Shown piece after piece: positions 41,013 to 50,197 of a DNA stretch of 64,000 bases. The notes beneath the pieces are model-generated. The model ran no database searches and was not told where the DNA came from. It worked only from the letters and a program-made list of their open reading frames with translations. This DNA is from Arthrobacter sp. PvP023. GTDB taxonomy: Bacteria; Actinomycetota; Actinomycetes; Actinomycetales; Micrococcaceae. Location of the stretch: positions 4,030,001-4,094,000 of the forward strand of contig NZ_JAFIBI010000001.1 of NCBI RefSeq assembly GCF_017832975.1, given 5' to 3'. A program made the translations under genes and the position numbers. The stretch's first letter is position 1. Every line of letters starts with the position of its first letter.

Positions 41013-41795
41013 ATGATTGAGATCCTGAATCACACCGAATTGGCCCGGGCAAAAGTGACAGGCGCCCTGGTCGCTGACATCTTGCACACACTGAAGAGCC
41101 GGAGCACAGTCGGCACAAACCTGCTGGACATCGACCGGTGGGCTGCGGCCATGATCCTCGAAGCCGGAGCGCTGTCCTGTTACGTCGACTACGAGCCGTC
41201 CTTCGGACGCGGTCCGTTCGGCCACTACATCTGCACGGCCGTCAACGACGCCGTGCTCCACGGACTGCCCCGCGACTACGCGCTTGCCGACGGCGACCTG
41301 CTGACACTCGACCTTGCCGTCTCCAAAGACGGAATCGCTGCAGACTCTGCCATCAGCTTCATCGTGGGCGATTCCAAGCCACCGGAGAGCGTCGCGATGA
41401 TCAGCGCAACCGAACGCGCCTTGAGCGCAGGCATAGCAGCTGCCGGACCCGGCGCCCGCATCGGCGACATCTCCCATGCCATCGGCTCGGTCCTCAGCGA
41501 GGCGGGGTATCCGATCAACACCGAGTTCGGAGGTCATGGCATCGGATCAACGATGCATCAGGACCCGCACATTGCGAACACCGGACGGCCCGGCCGCGGA
41601 TACAAACTGCGCCCAGGGCTGCTGCTCGCGCTTGAGCCGTGGGTCATGGCCGATACCGCGGAGCTCATCACGGACGCCGACGGGTGGACGCTCCGGAGTG
41701 CGACAGGCTGCCGGACAGCACACAGCGAGCATACGATCGCGATCACCCACGACGGAGCCGAGATCCTCACCCTGCCGACGCCGACCCAGCCCTGA
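41013..41795 (+). CDS. map: Methionine aminopeptidase, type I-like
   Basis: 260 residues of the pita-bread fold. The metal ligands follow the usual order: Asp in LLTLDLAVSKDG, Asp in IAADSAIS, His in GGHGIG, Glu in ALEPWV and Glu in HSEHTIAIT. It would remove the initiator Met from new proteins. No adjacent secY/infA cluster, so it is probably an additional copy rather than the essential gene of the ribosomal-protein region. Its divergent XRE regulator suggests separate control. Confidence 0.9.
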   Translation: MIEILNHTELARAKVTGALVADILHTLKSRSTVGTNLLDIDRWAAAMILEAGALSCYVDYEPSFGRGPFGHYICTAVNDAVLHGLPRDYALADGDLLTLDLAVSKDGIAADSAISFIVGDSKPPESVAMISATERALSAGIAAAGPGARIGDISHAIGSVLSEAGYPINTEFGGHGIGSTMHQDPHIANTGRPGRGYKLRPGLLLALEPWVMADTAELITDADGWTLRSATGCRTAHSEHTIAITHDGAEILTLPTPTQP

Positions 41796-41821
41796 GGCGG
41801 AAGCCGCGCCGTCGCCGCGAA

Positions 41822-42577
41822 TCAGCGCTCGGCGGGGGCCAACCGGTAGCCCACCCCGCGCACGGTCTGCAGCCAGCGCGGGTTCTGCGGACTGTCGCCC
41901 AGCTTCTTGCGGAGGTTACCCATATGCACCTCAACGGACCGCTCGTCCGCCTCTGAGATGTAGCCTCCGACGTCGTACGGTTCGTCCCGCAGCCGCCTCA
42001 CGAGTTCGGATTTGGTCCGCACCATCCGCCCTGCTTCCAGGAGGGCGTGCAACAGATCGAATTCGGTGCGCGTCAGGTGCAGTTCGCGTCCGTCCACACT
42101 CACGGTCCGCGCGTCGTAGCTGAACTCAAGGCCGTTGTGCGTCAGGGTCCGGCCGGGGTCGCCGGCTACGGCAGGCGCCTTGCCGGCGGCGGAAGAGTCC
42201 GACGTCGAACGCGGACGCCGCATCATGGCGGCGACACGCGCACGCAGTTCCCGGGGACGGAAAGGCTTCGTCAGGTAGTCGTCCGCGCCGGACTCCAGTC
42301 CGATGAGGGTATCCAGTTCCTCGGCGCGGGCCGTCAGCATCACGATGTATGCGTCAGAGAACTCCCTGATCTGGCGCGCTACCTCAAAGCCGTCGATGTC
42401 CGGAAGGCCCAAGTCCAGGGTGATGACTGCCGGGTTGAGTTCCTTGGCGGCAACGACGCCGGCCGCCCCGCTGCTCGCGACTTGGACGTCGAAGCCGGCC
42501 TGGACCAACACCACGCGCACCAGCTCACGGATGTCGTGGTCATCCTCGATTACCAGACCCACACGTGATTCACTCAT
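41822..42577 (-). CDS. OmpR-family response regulator
   Basis: 251 residues. Receiver domain (about 5-118) with the acidic pair Glu11/Asp12, phospho-acceptor Asp55 in ITLDLGLPD, Thr82 and Lys104 in LTKPFRP. A linker rich in Ser/Ala/Arg (about 120-150) precedes a winged-helix DNA-binding domain (about 155-245, LTRTEFDLLHALLEAGRMV; VEVHMGNLRKKLGD). It is divergent from the sensor kinase with about 100 bases between, an uncommon arrangement for a cognate pair, but the two are most likely partners. Confidence 0.93.
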   Translation of the reverse strand: MSESRVGLVIEDDHDIRELVRVVLVQAGFDVQVASSGAAGVVAAKELNPAVITLDLGLPDIDGFEVARQIREFSDAYIVMLTARAEELDTLIGLESGADDYLTKPFRPRELRARVAAMMRRPRSTSDSSAAGKAPAVAGDPGRTLTHNGLEFSYDARTVSVDGRELHLTRTEFDLLHALLEAGRMVRTKSELVRRLRDEPYDVGGYISEADERSVEVHMGNLRKKLGDSPQNPRWLQTVRGVGYRLAPAER

Positions 42578-42678
42578 CGCAGCCCCCTCAGTCCGCTCGA
42601 TACCGTCAGAAGTATAGCGCTCGCCGGATATCGTGGGGGTATGCGTCCAGTAAACGGCACCTCAACAACCATCCGGCC

Positions 42679-44346
42679 ATGAGCGGCAACGTCACCTGGG
42701 ACATCAAGTCCGGCCGGATACTCTTCTTCCGACGGCCGTTCCACGAGTATTCGCTGCGGGGACGGGTCGCACTGAGTCAGATGCCGCTGTCCATCACGGC
42801 GGCGCTCACCGCCGTCCTGATGCTGTTGTTCTTCCCGGGCACGCTGGGGAATCCCCTGTTCATCGCGTTCCTGGCCACGCAGGTCCTGATCCTGGCACTG
42901 TGTTTCTTCATTCCCTGGCATCGGTTGCCGTTCGCCAGCTTCCTGGTGATTCCCCTCCTTGACTTCGTCTCGATCGCGCTCGGCAGGGAGGGCGGGCAGG
43001 AGGGCCTGACCGGCATCAGCCTGCTGGCGGTTTTTCCCGTCATCTGGCTGTGCGCTTCGGGCCTTTACCCCCGAGCGTCCCTGCTGGTCTCCTTCCTCGC
43101 TCCCCTTTCCATCATCTGGGTGCCGTTGTTCCTTCACGGGAACGTCACCGGACAGGACCTGGCTCGTACCCTGCTGCTGCCGGTGATGATGCTGGGGATC
43201 GGCGTTTCCGTGAGCGTGCTGACGCTCAGCATGGTCCGGCAACAGCGGGACCTTGAGGAGAAGGACGCTCAACTGCGGGTCACCCTCAAGGAGAGCAAAC
43301 GGCAGGAAGAACTGCTGAATTCGGTGCTGGAAACGGTGCACATGGGCGTCCTGGCAGTGGACGCGGACGGGCACGACATCCTCATGAACCGGAAGCAACG
43401 GGAGAACCACCGGCTCGCCACACCTCCGGGAAACGACGACCCCAACGAATCCCAGCTCCTGGTGTTCCAAGCTGACCGGACCACAACAGTCCCGGTCGAG
43501 CAACGGCCCGTCCGTCGTGCCGTGATGGGCGAGAGCTTCACGGACAACCTGGTGTGGCTGGGCAGCGGCAGCGAACAGCGCGCCATCACCACCAGCGCCC
43601 GGGCCATGCGGGACCAGGAGGGCGCCTTCGCCGGCTCGGTGATCGTCTTCAGCGATGTCACGGACCTGGTGAATGCCCTGGCGGCCAAGGACGACTTCGT
43701 GGCCAACGTGTCCCATGAGTTCCGCACTCCGCTGACCTCAATCCTCGGCTACGTGGAACTGCTGCTGGACGAAGACGGCGGCGTGCGCGCTCCCCACCGT
43801 GAAGCGCTCATGATCATCCGGCGAAACGCCGAGCGCCTGCTCGGTCTGGTGTCGGACCTCCTGGCAAGCCGGAGCGGGCAGCTTATTGTCAGCCCGCAGG
43901 CGGTGAACGTGGCTGAACTTGTCCGTGCCAGCATCAGCGCCGCGCTCCCCCGTGCCGCCGCCGCGAAGGTGCGGCTCCGTGCGGACGCTCCTGAACGGCT
44001 GGAGGCCCACGTGGATTCCGGGCGCATGTCGCAGGTACTGGATAACCTGGTGTCCAACGCCATCAAATACTCGCCGAACGGCGGTGACGTTGTGGTGTCA
44101 CTGGACTCTGAGGGTTCCCACCTGGTTTGCCGGGTGAGCGATACGGGCATGGGCATGAGCGACAAGGATCAAGCGGAGGTGTTTACGAAGTTCTTCCGCA
44201 CCGGCAACGTGCGGAACACTTCCATCCCGGGTGTGGGCCTGGGCTTATCCATCAGCAAGGCCATTGTTGAAGCACACGGCGGAAGCATCCAGCTTCAGAG
44301 CGCACTGGGAGAGGGCACCACATTCACCGTCAGGGTGCCGGTCTAG
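42679..44346 (+). CDS. Membrane sensor histidine kinase with PAS domain
   Basis: 555 residues from ATG 42679, no clear ribosome site. Four to six N-terminal membrane segments (about 35-175) form a sensor, then a coiled coil (RQQRDLEEKDAQLRVTLKES), a PAS-like domain (about 210-325) and the kinase core: H-box VSHEFRTPLTS with His346, N-box NLVSNAIKYS, G1 DTGMGM and G2 GLGLSISK. The signal is unknown; membrane-embedded sensors of this kind often detect membrane state or hydrophobic compounds. It faces the response-regulator gene. Confidence 0.9.
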   Translation: MSGNVTWDIKSGRILFFRRPFHEYSLRGRVALSQMPLSITAALTAVLMLLFFPGTLGNPLFIAFLATQVLILALCFFIPWHRLPFASFLVIPLLDFVSIALGREGGQEGLTGISLLAVFPVIWLCASGLYPRASLLVSFLAPLSIIWVPLFLHGNVTGQDLARTLLLPVMMLGIGVSVSVLTLSMVRQQRDLEEKDAQLRVTLKESKRQEELLNSVLETVHMGVLAVDADGHDILMNRKQRENHRLATPPGNDDPNESQLLVFQADRTTTVPVEQRPVRRAVMGESFTDNLVWLGSGSEQRAITTSARAMRDQEGAFAGSVIVFSDVTDLVNALAAKDDFVANVSHEFRTPLTSILGYVELLLDEDGGVRAPHREALMIIRRNAERLLGLVSDLLASRSGQLIVSPQAVNVAELVRASISAALPRAAAAKVRLRADAPERLEAHVDSGRMSQVLDNLVSNAIKYSPNGGDVVVSLDSEGSHLVCRVSDTGMGMSDKDQAEVFTKFFRTGNVRNTSIPGVGLGLSISKAIVEAHGGSIQLQSALGEGTTFTVRVPV

Positions 44347-44347
44347 C

Positions 44348-44365
44348 GGCCGCCCCCTGGCGGCC
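44348..44365. terminator. Short hairpin after the histidine kinase gene
   Basis: GGCCGCC, a 4-base loop and GGCGGCC form a 7-base stem in the 27-base gap between the convergent kinase and TetR genes. No U run; it may be a weak terminator. Confidence 0.4.
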
Positions 44366-44373
44366 AGCCGCCA

Positions 44374-45000
44374 TCAGGCCTGCGGCAGGAACTGCGCAAT
44401 CAATGTCCGCGCCATCGCCTGCGCCCGCTTTGCCGCGTCGGCGTCACCTTCGGTCGCGGAGATGATGGACCCCTTCATGAGGATGTGCCATGAACGGGAG
44501 AAATCCTCGGTGTCCCGGAGGCCCGCTTCCTCGGCCAACTGCCGGACGTGGCCGCGGATCCGGGCGAGGTAGTCGATGCTTGCCCGACCTAGCGGATGGT
44601 TGGCACCCATTTCCAGGAGGATGTTGATAAAGGAGCATGCCTCAAAATCGTCTCGCCGGAACCAGTCGCCAAAGACGTCAAAGATCGCCAGGAGCTGCTC
44701 AGCGGGTGTTCCGCCCCGGCGGCGCGCGTCTGCGACAATCGTGTCCACGGTCCACAGCCGGTCCCGCTGCTCCAGGAAGGCGAGTACCAGTTCATCCTTG
44801 GATGCAAAGTGCCGGTAGAACGTTGCCTTGGCGACGCCGGCGCGGCTAATCAGCTCATTGACGCCCACATCGCGGATCCCGCGGCGGGCGAAGAGCTCGT
44901 AGGCCGTATCGACGATCCGCTGCCGTGCGTCGGCACCACTGATTACGGCCTCACCCGCCAGGGCAGGCCGAACCGGTGCAGGATCTGGCATGGGGTTCAT
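44374..45000 (-). CDS. TetR/AcrR family regulator
   Basis: 208 residues. N-terminal HTH (about 25-70, RQRIVDTAYELFARRGIRDV; SRAGVAKATFYRHFASKDEL) and a C-terminal helical ligand domain (about 85-200). AAGACAGAC palindrome sites lie directly upstream. A TAGACT -10 box (45006-45011) is 6 bases before the start, so the mRNA may be leaderless. It faces a small orphan gene at 45123; whether it controls that gene is unknown. Confidence 0.9.
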   Translation of the reverse strand: MNPMPDPAPVRPALAGEAVISGADARQRIVDTAYELFARRGIRDVGVNELISRAGVAKATFYRHFASKDELVLAFLEQRDRLWTVDTIVADARRRGGTPAEQLLAIFDVFGDWFRRDDFEACSFINILLEMGANHPLGRASIDYLARIRGHVRQLAEEAGLRDTEDFSRSWHILMKGSIISATEGDADAAKRAQAMARTLIAQFLPQA

Positions 45001-45024
45001 TGCAAATAGTCTAGCGCAAAGGGG

Positions 45025-45042
45025 AGACAGACTTGTCTGTCT
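45025..45042. promoter_or_regulatory. Perfect palindromic operator, probable TetR site
   Basis: AGACAGAC, two bases TT, GTCTGTCT: an 18-base inverted repeat without mismatches, about 25 bases upstream of the TetR start. The typical place for autorepression and control of the divergent gene. Confidence 0.75.
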
Positions 45043-45122
45043 AAGATAAAATTCTCTTCATTCCGGTCGGTTGAATTCCCAGGCGTTTGAGCCAGAGCGC
45101 TTGAGCCACAGGAGGGTAAGAG

Positions 45123-45416
45123 ATGCCGAAGAAATTGTTGTCAGCCGTAGAAGCCCGTCAGGGCGATCCATGGCCGGCGCGGTCCGGGATCCATGCCGTT
45201 GGGGGGCCCGCACGCGGGCGCGTGAATCTTGAGCCGATTCGCCACCAGTCGTGGGAAATCATCAATGCAATCCTGACGGACACCGATCCGGAAGGGTCCG
45301 AAATCCGCAATCAGCTGCGCCGTTGCCTTAACAAGAACCAAGGCAACCCTGAGAGGGCTTTGCTCATGCACCTCATGTCAATGCCGGGCCGCACCGCGCC
45401 CGTCATCTTTGATTAA
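45123..45416 (+). CDS. 97-residue conserved hypothetical protein
   Basis: Starts at ATG 45123 (GGAGG upstream at 45111-45115). The protein is basic and helical in its second half (SWEIINAILTDTDPEG; LRRCLNKNQGNPERALLMHL), with no signal peptide or membrane segment. No family recognised. It overlaps the end of the convergent mcrC gene by 14 bases. The TetR operator lies between it and tetR, so it may be the regulated target. Confidence 0.6.
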   Translation: MPKKLLSAVEARQGDPWPARSGIHAVGGPARGRVNLEPIRHQSWEIINAILTDTDPEGSEIRNQLRRCLNKNQGNPERALLMHLMSMPGRTAPVIFD

Positions 45417-46698
45417 GTCCCGCCTGCCGCACCACTTCGCCCCAGGACTGCTGTGCCAGGTCGGCAACCGCTGCCAGGATGTCCGACGGCGGCAGGGAAA
45501 GGTCAAGCGGGTACTCCACCACGTCGATATCCGTATTAAGGATGCGGCGAAGCTTCATTTCCCCCGCGCCTGCGTACACCAGCCAGGCGGTCGGGACGCG
45601 TAAAGCCGTGCAGTAGGCCAGCATCTGGAAATGGTCCGCGGACAGGGACGCGCCCTGATCAGTCGCGGCCCGGTACTTCGTGTCGTAGACCACCACGGGA
45701 CGGCCGCCGAGCAGGTGCACGGCGTCCGGGTTCACCGTGAGCCGGTCGGAATCGCGCACAGCCTCGTTCAGCAGTGCGTTGTACTGCAGCCGTATCTCCC
45801 CGGGATAGGCCGCCATGGCTTCGCGGAGGGCCGTGCCCACAAAGTCCTCGAAGACCTGCCCCATGTCCACCACGAACGACGCCGTCTGCTGCTTCCCGTC
45901 ACCCGCCTCGGCTGAGGCGTTGCGCAGGATCACTTCGGAGAGGCGGAGCACCGCGTGGTACCGGGCGTTCATCCTGGTGGCCTGCCACGGCGGCAGTGGC
46001 GCTCCGGGCCGAAGGCGCGTGACGGCGTCGAGCTTTCCCAGCAGCAGCCGCAGGCGGCTCTGGACGTCCGGCCGGACGCGCGGGACCCTGGCCATGCGCT
46101 CCAGGGCAGCGCGCAGGATGCGGTTCTCGGCAATGTCTTCGGTGAACTCGTCATAGGAAACTTCCAGCGGCACCAGCATTCCGGGCCGGCGCGAAATCTG
46201 GTCCGAGATCCGGATCCGGCCCTTTACTGTCCGAAGTGATTCGTCCACGGTGAGGTAGCCCTGCAGGACTCCGCGGCTCAGGGCACGGTCTGCCAGCTGG
46301 GCCAGCGACACGGCCAGCGCGCTCCACAGATCCGAGTCCTCAACGGCGGCCACCGGGTCTTCGCGGAAGCCCTGGTTTCCCGCATAGCTGAGGAGGAACA
46401 GCAGCCGGCTGAGGCCCAGGCGGTCCTTGGGCCGCACTTCCAGCTGCACGGTCGGCGTCCGCACCGACCCGACCATGCCCACCGGCTCGATCCTGAACAG
46501 GCCCATCCCCATGGGAGACGCCTTGGCCAGGCCGCTGGCGTTCACGAACGCGGCGCTGGCGGCGTCAAGCTTGTCCACCACGCCGCCGGACAGCTCGTCC
46601 AGCACGATGTGGCGGACGGCCTTACCGGCACTGGAAGGCTGGCGTGCCGGCCGCGGCGGCACGGCGGCAGGCGCCAGTCCGGTGTTAGCCGACAGCAT
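45403..46698 (-). CDS. mcrC: McrC, nuclease subunit of a modification-dependent restriction system
   Basis: 431 residues from ATG 46698, 4 bases after the mcrB stop; an earlier in-frame start (46737) would overlap mcrB. N-terminal domain (to about 150) binds McrB; the C-terminal PD-(D/E)xK nuclease shows NPDAVHLLGGRPVVVYDTKY with the catalytic Asp and DTK. With McrB it cuts DNA carrying modified cytosines, translocating with GTP in E. coli. The order mcrB-mcrC is the usual one. Confidence 0.88.
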   Translation of the reverse strand: MLSANTGLAPAAVPPRPARQPSSAGKAVRHIVLDELSGGVVDKLDAASAAFVNASGLAKASPMGMGLFRIEPVGMVGSVRTPTVQLEVRPKDRLGLSRLLFLLSYAGNQGFREDPVAAVEDSDLWSALAVSLAQLADRALSRGVLQGYLTVDESLRTVKGRIRISDQISRRPGMLVPLEVSYDEFTEDIAENRILRAALERMARVPRVRPDVQSRLRLLLGKLDAVTRLRPGAPLPPWQATRMNARYHAVLRLSEVILRNASAEAGDGKQQTASFVVDMGQVFEDFVGTALREAMAAYPGEIRLQYNALLNEAVRDSDRLTVNPDAVHLLGGRPVVVYDTKYRAATDQGASLSADHFQMLAYCTALRVPTAWLVYAGAGEMKLRRILNTDIDVVEYPLDLSLPPSDILAAVADLAQQSWGEVVRQAGLNQR

Positions 46699-46702
46699 TC
46701 CG

Positions 46703-48934
46703 TTAGCGGGACGCAAGGCGGCCCAGCAGCTGCTCAAGCCCGAAGCGCTCCTGCAGCTGGGCCCGGTTCAGCTGACCGTGGTAGTGCTCTTCCAGGAGCG
46801 GCATGAGCTCGTATTTCCAGATCCGGCGCAGGCCCGTAGGAGTCTGGGCTGCCTTCTTCATGAAGTAGGACGGGCCGATCATGAGGTCGCGGTCCCATTC
46901 GTCAATCGCGTCGTTGAGGGCGTCCAGGAGGAGGGCAGGGGTGGTGTCCAGGTTCCGGGCCTGGAGGAAGCGGAGCAGTGAACCCTTCACCGGTTCAGTT
47001 TTGGGGTGCAGCTCAATGAAGGAGAAACGCCGGCGGATGGCGGCGTCCATCATGGCGATCGACCGGTCCGCGGTGTTCATGGTGCCGATGATGTACAGGT
47101 TGTCCGGGAGCGTGAACGGCTCGTTGGGGCTGTACTGCAGGTAGATCCGGTCGTCCCGGTATTCCAGCAGGAAGTACAGCTCACCGAACACCTTGGCCAG
47201 GTTGGCGCGGTTCATCTCATCGATGATGAGGAAGTAGGGCTTGTTTTCGTTGCCGGGTTTGGCCGCCTCTTCCGCAAGGCGGCGCAGCGGACCGGCCACG
47301 AGCTTGAAGGACACCTGCCCCTCGTCGGTCTTGTCCGGCCGGAAGCCTTCGAAGAAGTCCTCGTAGGCATACGACGGGTGGAACTGCACCAGCTTGACGC
47401 GTTCATCGGTGCTGTCCCCGGCAAGTTGGGCCGCCAGGTGTTTGGCCAGGTAGGTCTTGCCCGTTCCGGGCGGGCCGTAGAGAACCAGCTGCCGGTTCTC
47501 CTCCAGGAGTTCCGCGATTTCCTGCAGCGGTTCCAGGTCCATGTGCAGGGACGCCGCGAACTCCTCCGTCAGGGGGCGGAACCCCTCCGGAACGGGTTCG
47601 ACGACGGCGGCAGGCTCGGCGGCGTCGTCGGCCTCCGCTTCCGCTTCGGCCGGCAGCAGCGCCTGCAGCGCCTGCACTACCCGGGTGACGTCCACGATGA
47701 CCCCAGGGGTGGTCAGCTGGCGCTGCACGTGGCGGGGCAGGTCGGCCATGCTGTGGGCGTCGTCGAACCAGCGGACCTTGCGGCGCATCCGGCGGTTGTC
47801 CTCGTTATGCTCCGGCTCGCCCAGGACCCCGCCCAGGCGGACAACGCCGGCGTGCTGGTACAGGACCAGGTCGCCCGGCTTCATCACCGTGAGGAAGGCA
47901 AAAACCGCGGTCTTGTTGTCCTCGCGCTCCACGTAGCCCAGGTGCTTGTAGTCCTCATCGACTGCGTGCTGCACAACGCCGGCGGTAACGCCCGCGTCCA
48001 GGAGGCGCAGATGCTCGACGTCGAGCGTCACCTTCTCCTCCCCGTGCCATGCCGCCAGGAGGTCCTTGACGTCGTGGTGCGTGCGCAGGAGCCACGCGCG
48101 GCGGCCCGGGTCGCCCACCTTGCGCCACTGGCTCACGAGCTGGCGGGCGTACCAGTCGATCCGCTGGCCGGCCTGTTTGTCCAAGTAGAGGCGGATGCGG
48201 TGGATATCGGCGGTGATTTCCGCTTCGCTGTCACCCTTCGCGCCGCCCACGAGGGAAGCGAAGGCATCCCTGATTTCCTGCCGCTCCACGTCGGCAACCA
48301 CCGGTTCGAAGTAGCTCGGCCAGGCAAGGTATTCGATGCTGCGGCGGATCGCCGGCTGGTCATCCGGTGTCCCGGACGCAAGCTGGTGGAACACGAGCGG
48401 ATCCCTCAGCGCCTTGGCCACGGCATTCGTGGACTGCTGGTCAACGTGCTGCACGAAACGGCACAGCCACTTCAAGTGGTCCCAGATGGTCCAGTTGAAT
48501 TCGGCGGTGCGGTCACGGATGACTCCGTGGTCCGTCATGCCCTGGTACAGCTCGTCCGGCAGTTCCAACGGCGGTTCCAGCCAGGAGGCAGCCTCGGCCA
48601 CCCGGGCACGCTTGACCTTCAGCGATTTGACCTCGTGGGCCAGCGGAAGCGACTGCAGGAACAACAACTCAACAGCCAGCTGCTTTGCCGGGCGGGAGGC
48701 ATCGGCAAGGTTCTGCCGGAGGTTGGTCATCATCGGAGCCTTGGAGTCCGCCACGCCCCGCTCCAGCCGCTCCAGCAGCTCCGAAGCAGCGGCAGTGGTC
48801 CACGTCTGGGTCCGTCCGTCCAGCGCTGACGGCTTACCCTGCAGGCCGGCACCCAGGACAAACCACGCCGCGTCCTCGATCTCCTTGGAGATTCCGGGGG
48901 CGCGGGTCATGGCAGGCTTCGCGGTGGGGGTCAT
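46703..48934 (-). CDS. mcrB: McrB-type AAA+ GTPase with EVE-like domain
   Basis: 743 residues. The N-terminal region (1-330) is helical and family-specific; about 335-417 resembles an EVE/PUA-type domain (VMKPGDLVLYQHAGVVRLGG; TTPGVIVDVT), a fold that reads modified bases. The AAA+ motor follows: Walker A GPPGTGKT (487-494), Walker B FLIIDEMNRAN (about 568-578) and the McrB signature MNTADR (619-624). Such proteins recognise modified cytosine and recruit McrC. Length and domain order fit the larger McrB variants. The modified base targeted is unknown. Confidence 0.88.
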   Translation of the reverse strand: MTPTAKPAMTRAPGISKEIEDAAWFVLGAGLQGKPSALDGRTQTWTTAAASELLERLERGVADSKAPMMTNLRQNLADASRPAKQLAVELLFLQSLPLAHEVKSLKVKRARVAEAASWLEPPLELPDELYQGMTDHGVIRDRTAEFNWTIWDHLKWLCRFVQHVDQQSTNAVAKALRDPLVFHQLASGTPDDQPAIRRSIEYLAWPSYFEPVVADVERQEIRDAFASLVGGAKGDSEAEITADIHRIRLYLDKQAGQRIDWYARQLVSQWRKVGDPGRRAWLLRTHHDVKDLLAAWHGEEKVTLDVEHLRLLDAGVTAGVVQHAVDEDYKHLGYVEREDNKTAVFAFLTVMKPGDLVLYQHAGVVRLGGVLGEPEHNEDNRRMRRKVRWFDDAHSMADLPRHVQRQLTTPGVIVDVTRVVQALQALLPAEAEAEADDAAEPAAVVEPVPEGFRPLTEEFAASLHMDLEPLQEIAELLEENRQLVLYGPPGTGKTYLAKHLAAQLAGDSTDERVKLVQFHPSYAYEDFFEGFRPDKTDEGQVSFKLVAGPLRRLAEEAAKPGNENKPYFLIIDEMNRANLAKVFGELYFLLEYRDDRIYLQYSPNEPFTLPDNLYIIGTMNTADRSIAMMDAAIRRRFSFIELHPKTEPVKGSLLRFLQARNLDTTPALLLDALNDAIDEWDRDLMIGPSYFMKKAAQTPTGLRRIWKYELMPLLEEHYHGQLNRAQLQERFGLEQLLGRLASR

Positions 48935-49079
48935 GCCTTCAAATTTACAGGGTTAACCTGAACGGCAGCACCACGGATTCGCCAGGTTACTGCCTGGTAG
49001 AACGCGCGGACCTTATGGCTTATGGCCCTACCAGCGGGGACGGAACGGCCATAGGCTGGCGCCACAAAAGGAGCGTTCC

Positions 49080-49340
49080 ATGACTTTTCAAGACCTCACC
49101 ACGAAGATGTTCACGGCCATCCGGGGAACCGGGCTCAGCCGGGGACCGGACAGGTGGATCGGCGGGGTGTGCGGCGGAATAGCCGCCAAACTGGGCGTGG
49201 ACCCCAATGCAGCAAGGATCGTCTTCCTGGTCCTGGCCCTGGTGCCCGGCCCGGCCGTCACGTTCTACATCTGGGCCTGGATCCTGCTGCCGGACAGCAC
49301 CACGAACCGCATCTACCTGGAGTCCTGGCTCAACAGCTGA
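49080..49340 (+). CDS. PspC-domain protein
   Basis: 86 residues. The PspC motif GGVCGGIAAKLGVDPNAARI leads into one membrane segment (about 48-70, IVFLVLALVPGPAVTFYIWAW). PspC-type proteins monitor or stabilise the membrane; in actinobacteria they occur as small stand-alone genes. AGGAG just upstream at 49070 sets the start. A strong terminator follows. Confidence 0.85.
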   Translation: MTFQDLTTKMFTAIRGTGLSRGPDRWIGGVCGGIAAKLGVDPNAARIVFLVLALVPGPAVTFYIWAWILLPDSTTNRIYLESWLNS

Positions 49341-49341
49341 T

Positions 49342-49379
49342 CCGGCGCCGGTGAACTGCCAGGAGTCAACCGGCGCCGG
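49342..49379. terminator. Hairpin terminator after the PspC gene
   Basis: An 11-base perfect stem (CCGGCGCCGGT and its complement) with a 16-base loop in the gap between convergent genes. No clear U run. Confidence 0.65.
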
Positions 49380-49393
49380 TTCAGCCGGCAGCG

Positions 49394-49648
49394 CTAGCGG
49401 GCGGCGGGCAGATTCTTGCGCCCGAAAGCGAAATAGCTTCCCGGACCGACGAAGTTGATCAGCGTGACGGCGCGCCACATCGCCTTGCTGCCGCGGATCT
49501 GTTCGGCGGGCCGCCTGGAAATGTCGCGCTGGGCTGCGATCAGGAGGGAGAGCTGCACGGCAGCTGCCACCAGGGTCCCGACCCGTGCGAGCGGCGGCAT
49601 TTCCTTCCAGGACTTCTTCTTTTTCTTCGTGTCTTTCCTTGTGGCCAT
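49394..49648 (-). CDS. Small membrane protein, PLD-nuclease-N-like
   Basis: 84 residues from ATG 49648, with AGGAG 9 bases upstream. A Lys/Thr-rich N-terminus (ATRKDTKKKKKSWKEM) is followed by a hydrophobic segment (LVAAAVQLSLLIAAQ) and a second one near the C-terminus with the WRAVTLINFVGPGSYFAFGRK motif. That pattern resembles the short PLDc_N membrane proteins of actinobacteria. Function unknown. Confidence 0.7.
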   Translation of the reverse strand: MATRKDTKKKKKSWKEMPPLARVGTLVAAAVQLSLLIAAQRDISRRPAEQIRGSKAMWRAVTLINFVGPGSYFAFGRKNLPAAR

Positions 49649-49727
49649 GGCCGATGCTCCTTGGTTCTTGATTGATGTTGTGACGATCATAGGGACGCAG
49701 TCCCGTCTGAAGGTAGGGGCTTTGGGC

Positions 49728-50180
49728 TCAGGCCCTGAACGGCTCCAGCCGCTCCTTCTGTTCGGAAGTCAGACGAAGCACCCTGCCGGTGACCTCGTCC
49801 ACGAAGGCCAGGTGGGTGGTGGCCTTGACGCAGTCCTCCCGGGTCACTGGGTCCTGCAACAGGTAGTGGATGTCGAAGCTGGCACCTTTGACGGCGCCGA
49901 TCCACAAGTGGACCACTGCCGGCACGTTCCGGTATTCGAGGGTCTTCACGTAGCGGATCTTGTGCTCCACCACCAAGGCCATGGTGCCCTCTTCAACGTC
50001 GTTGAAGAGGGACACCTGCGGCGCGACGCCGGGCAGGCCGGCGCCGCGCGGCGGTCCGAAGGCAGCAATGCGGGCTTCTTCAAGAATCCGCACCATCTGG
50101 ACATTGTTGATGTGGCCGTAGGCGTCCATGTCCCCCCAGCGCATGGGTACCAGGACCTCGATGCGCCGGCCGCTTGGCAC
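49728..50180 (-). CDS. Acyl-CoA thioesterase (4HBT hotdog fold)
   Basis: 150 residues starting at GTG. The 4-hydroxybenzoyl-CoA-thioesterase-like motif WGDMDAYGHINNVQMVRILEEARIA holds the catalytic Asp. A single hotdog domain, expected to act on acyl-CoA as a dimer or tetramer. The substrate is not defined. It lies 17 bases after the exporter genes and may be co-transcribed with them. Confidence 0.85.
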   Translation of the reverse strand: MPSGRRIEVLVPMRWGDMDAYGHINNVQMVRILEEARIAAFGPPRGAGLPGVAPQVSLFNDVEEGTMALVVEHKIRYVKTLEYRNVPAVVHLWIGAVKGASFDIHYLLQDPVTREDCVKATTHLAFVDEVTGRVLRLTSEQKERLEPFRA

Positions 50181-50197
50181 GGCCCGGCCGGCGGCGC

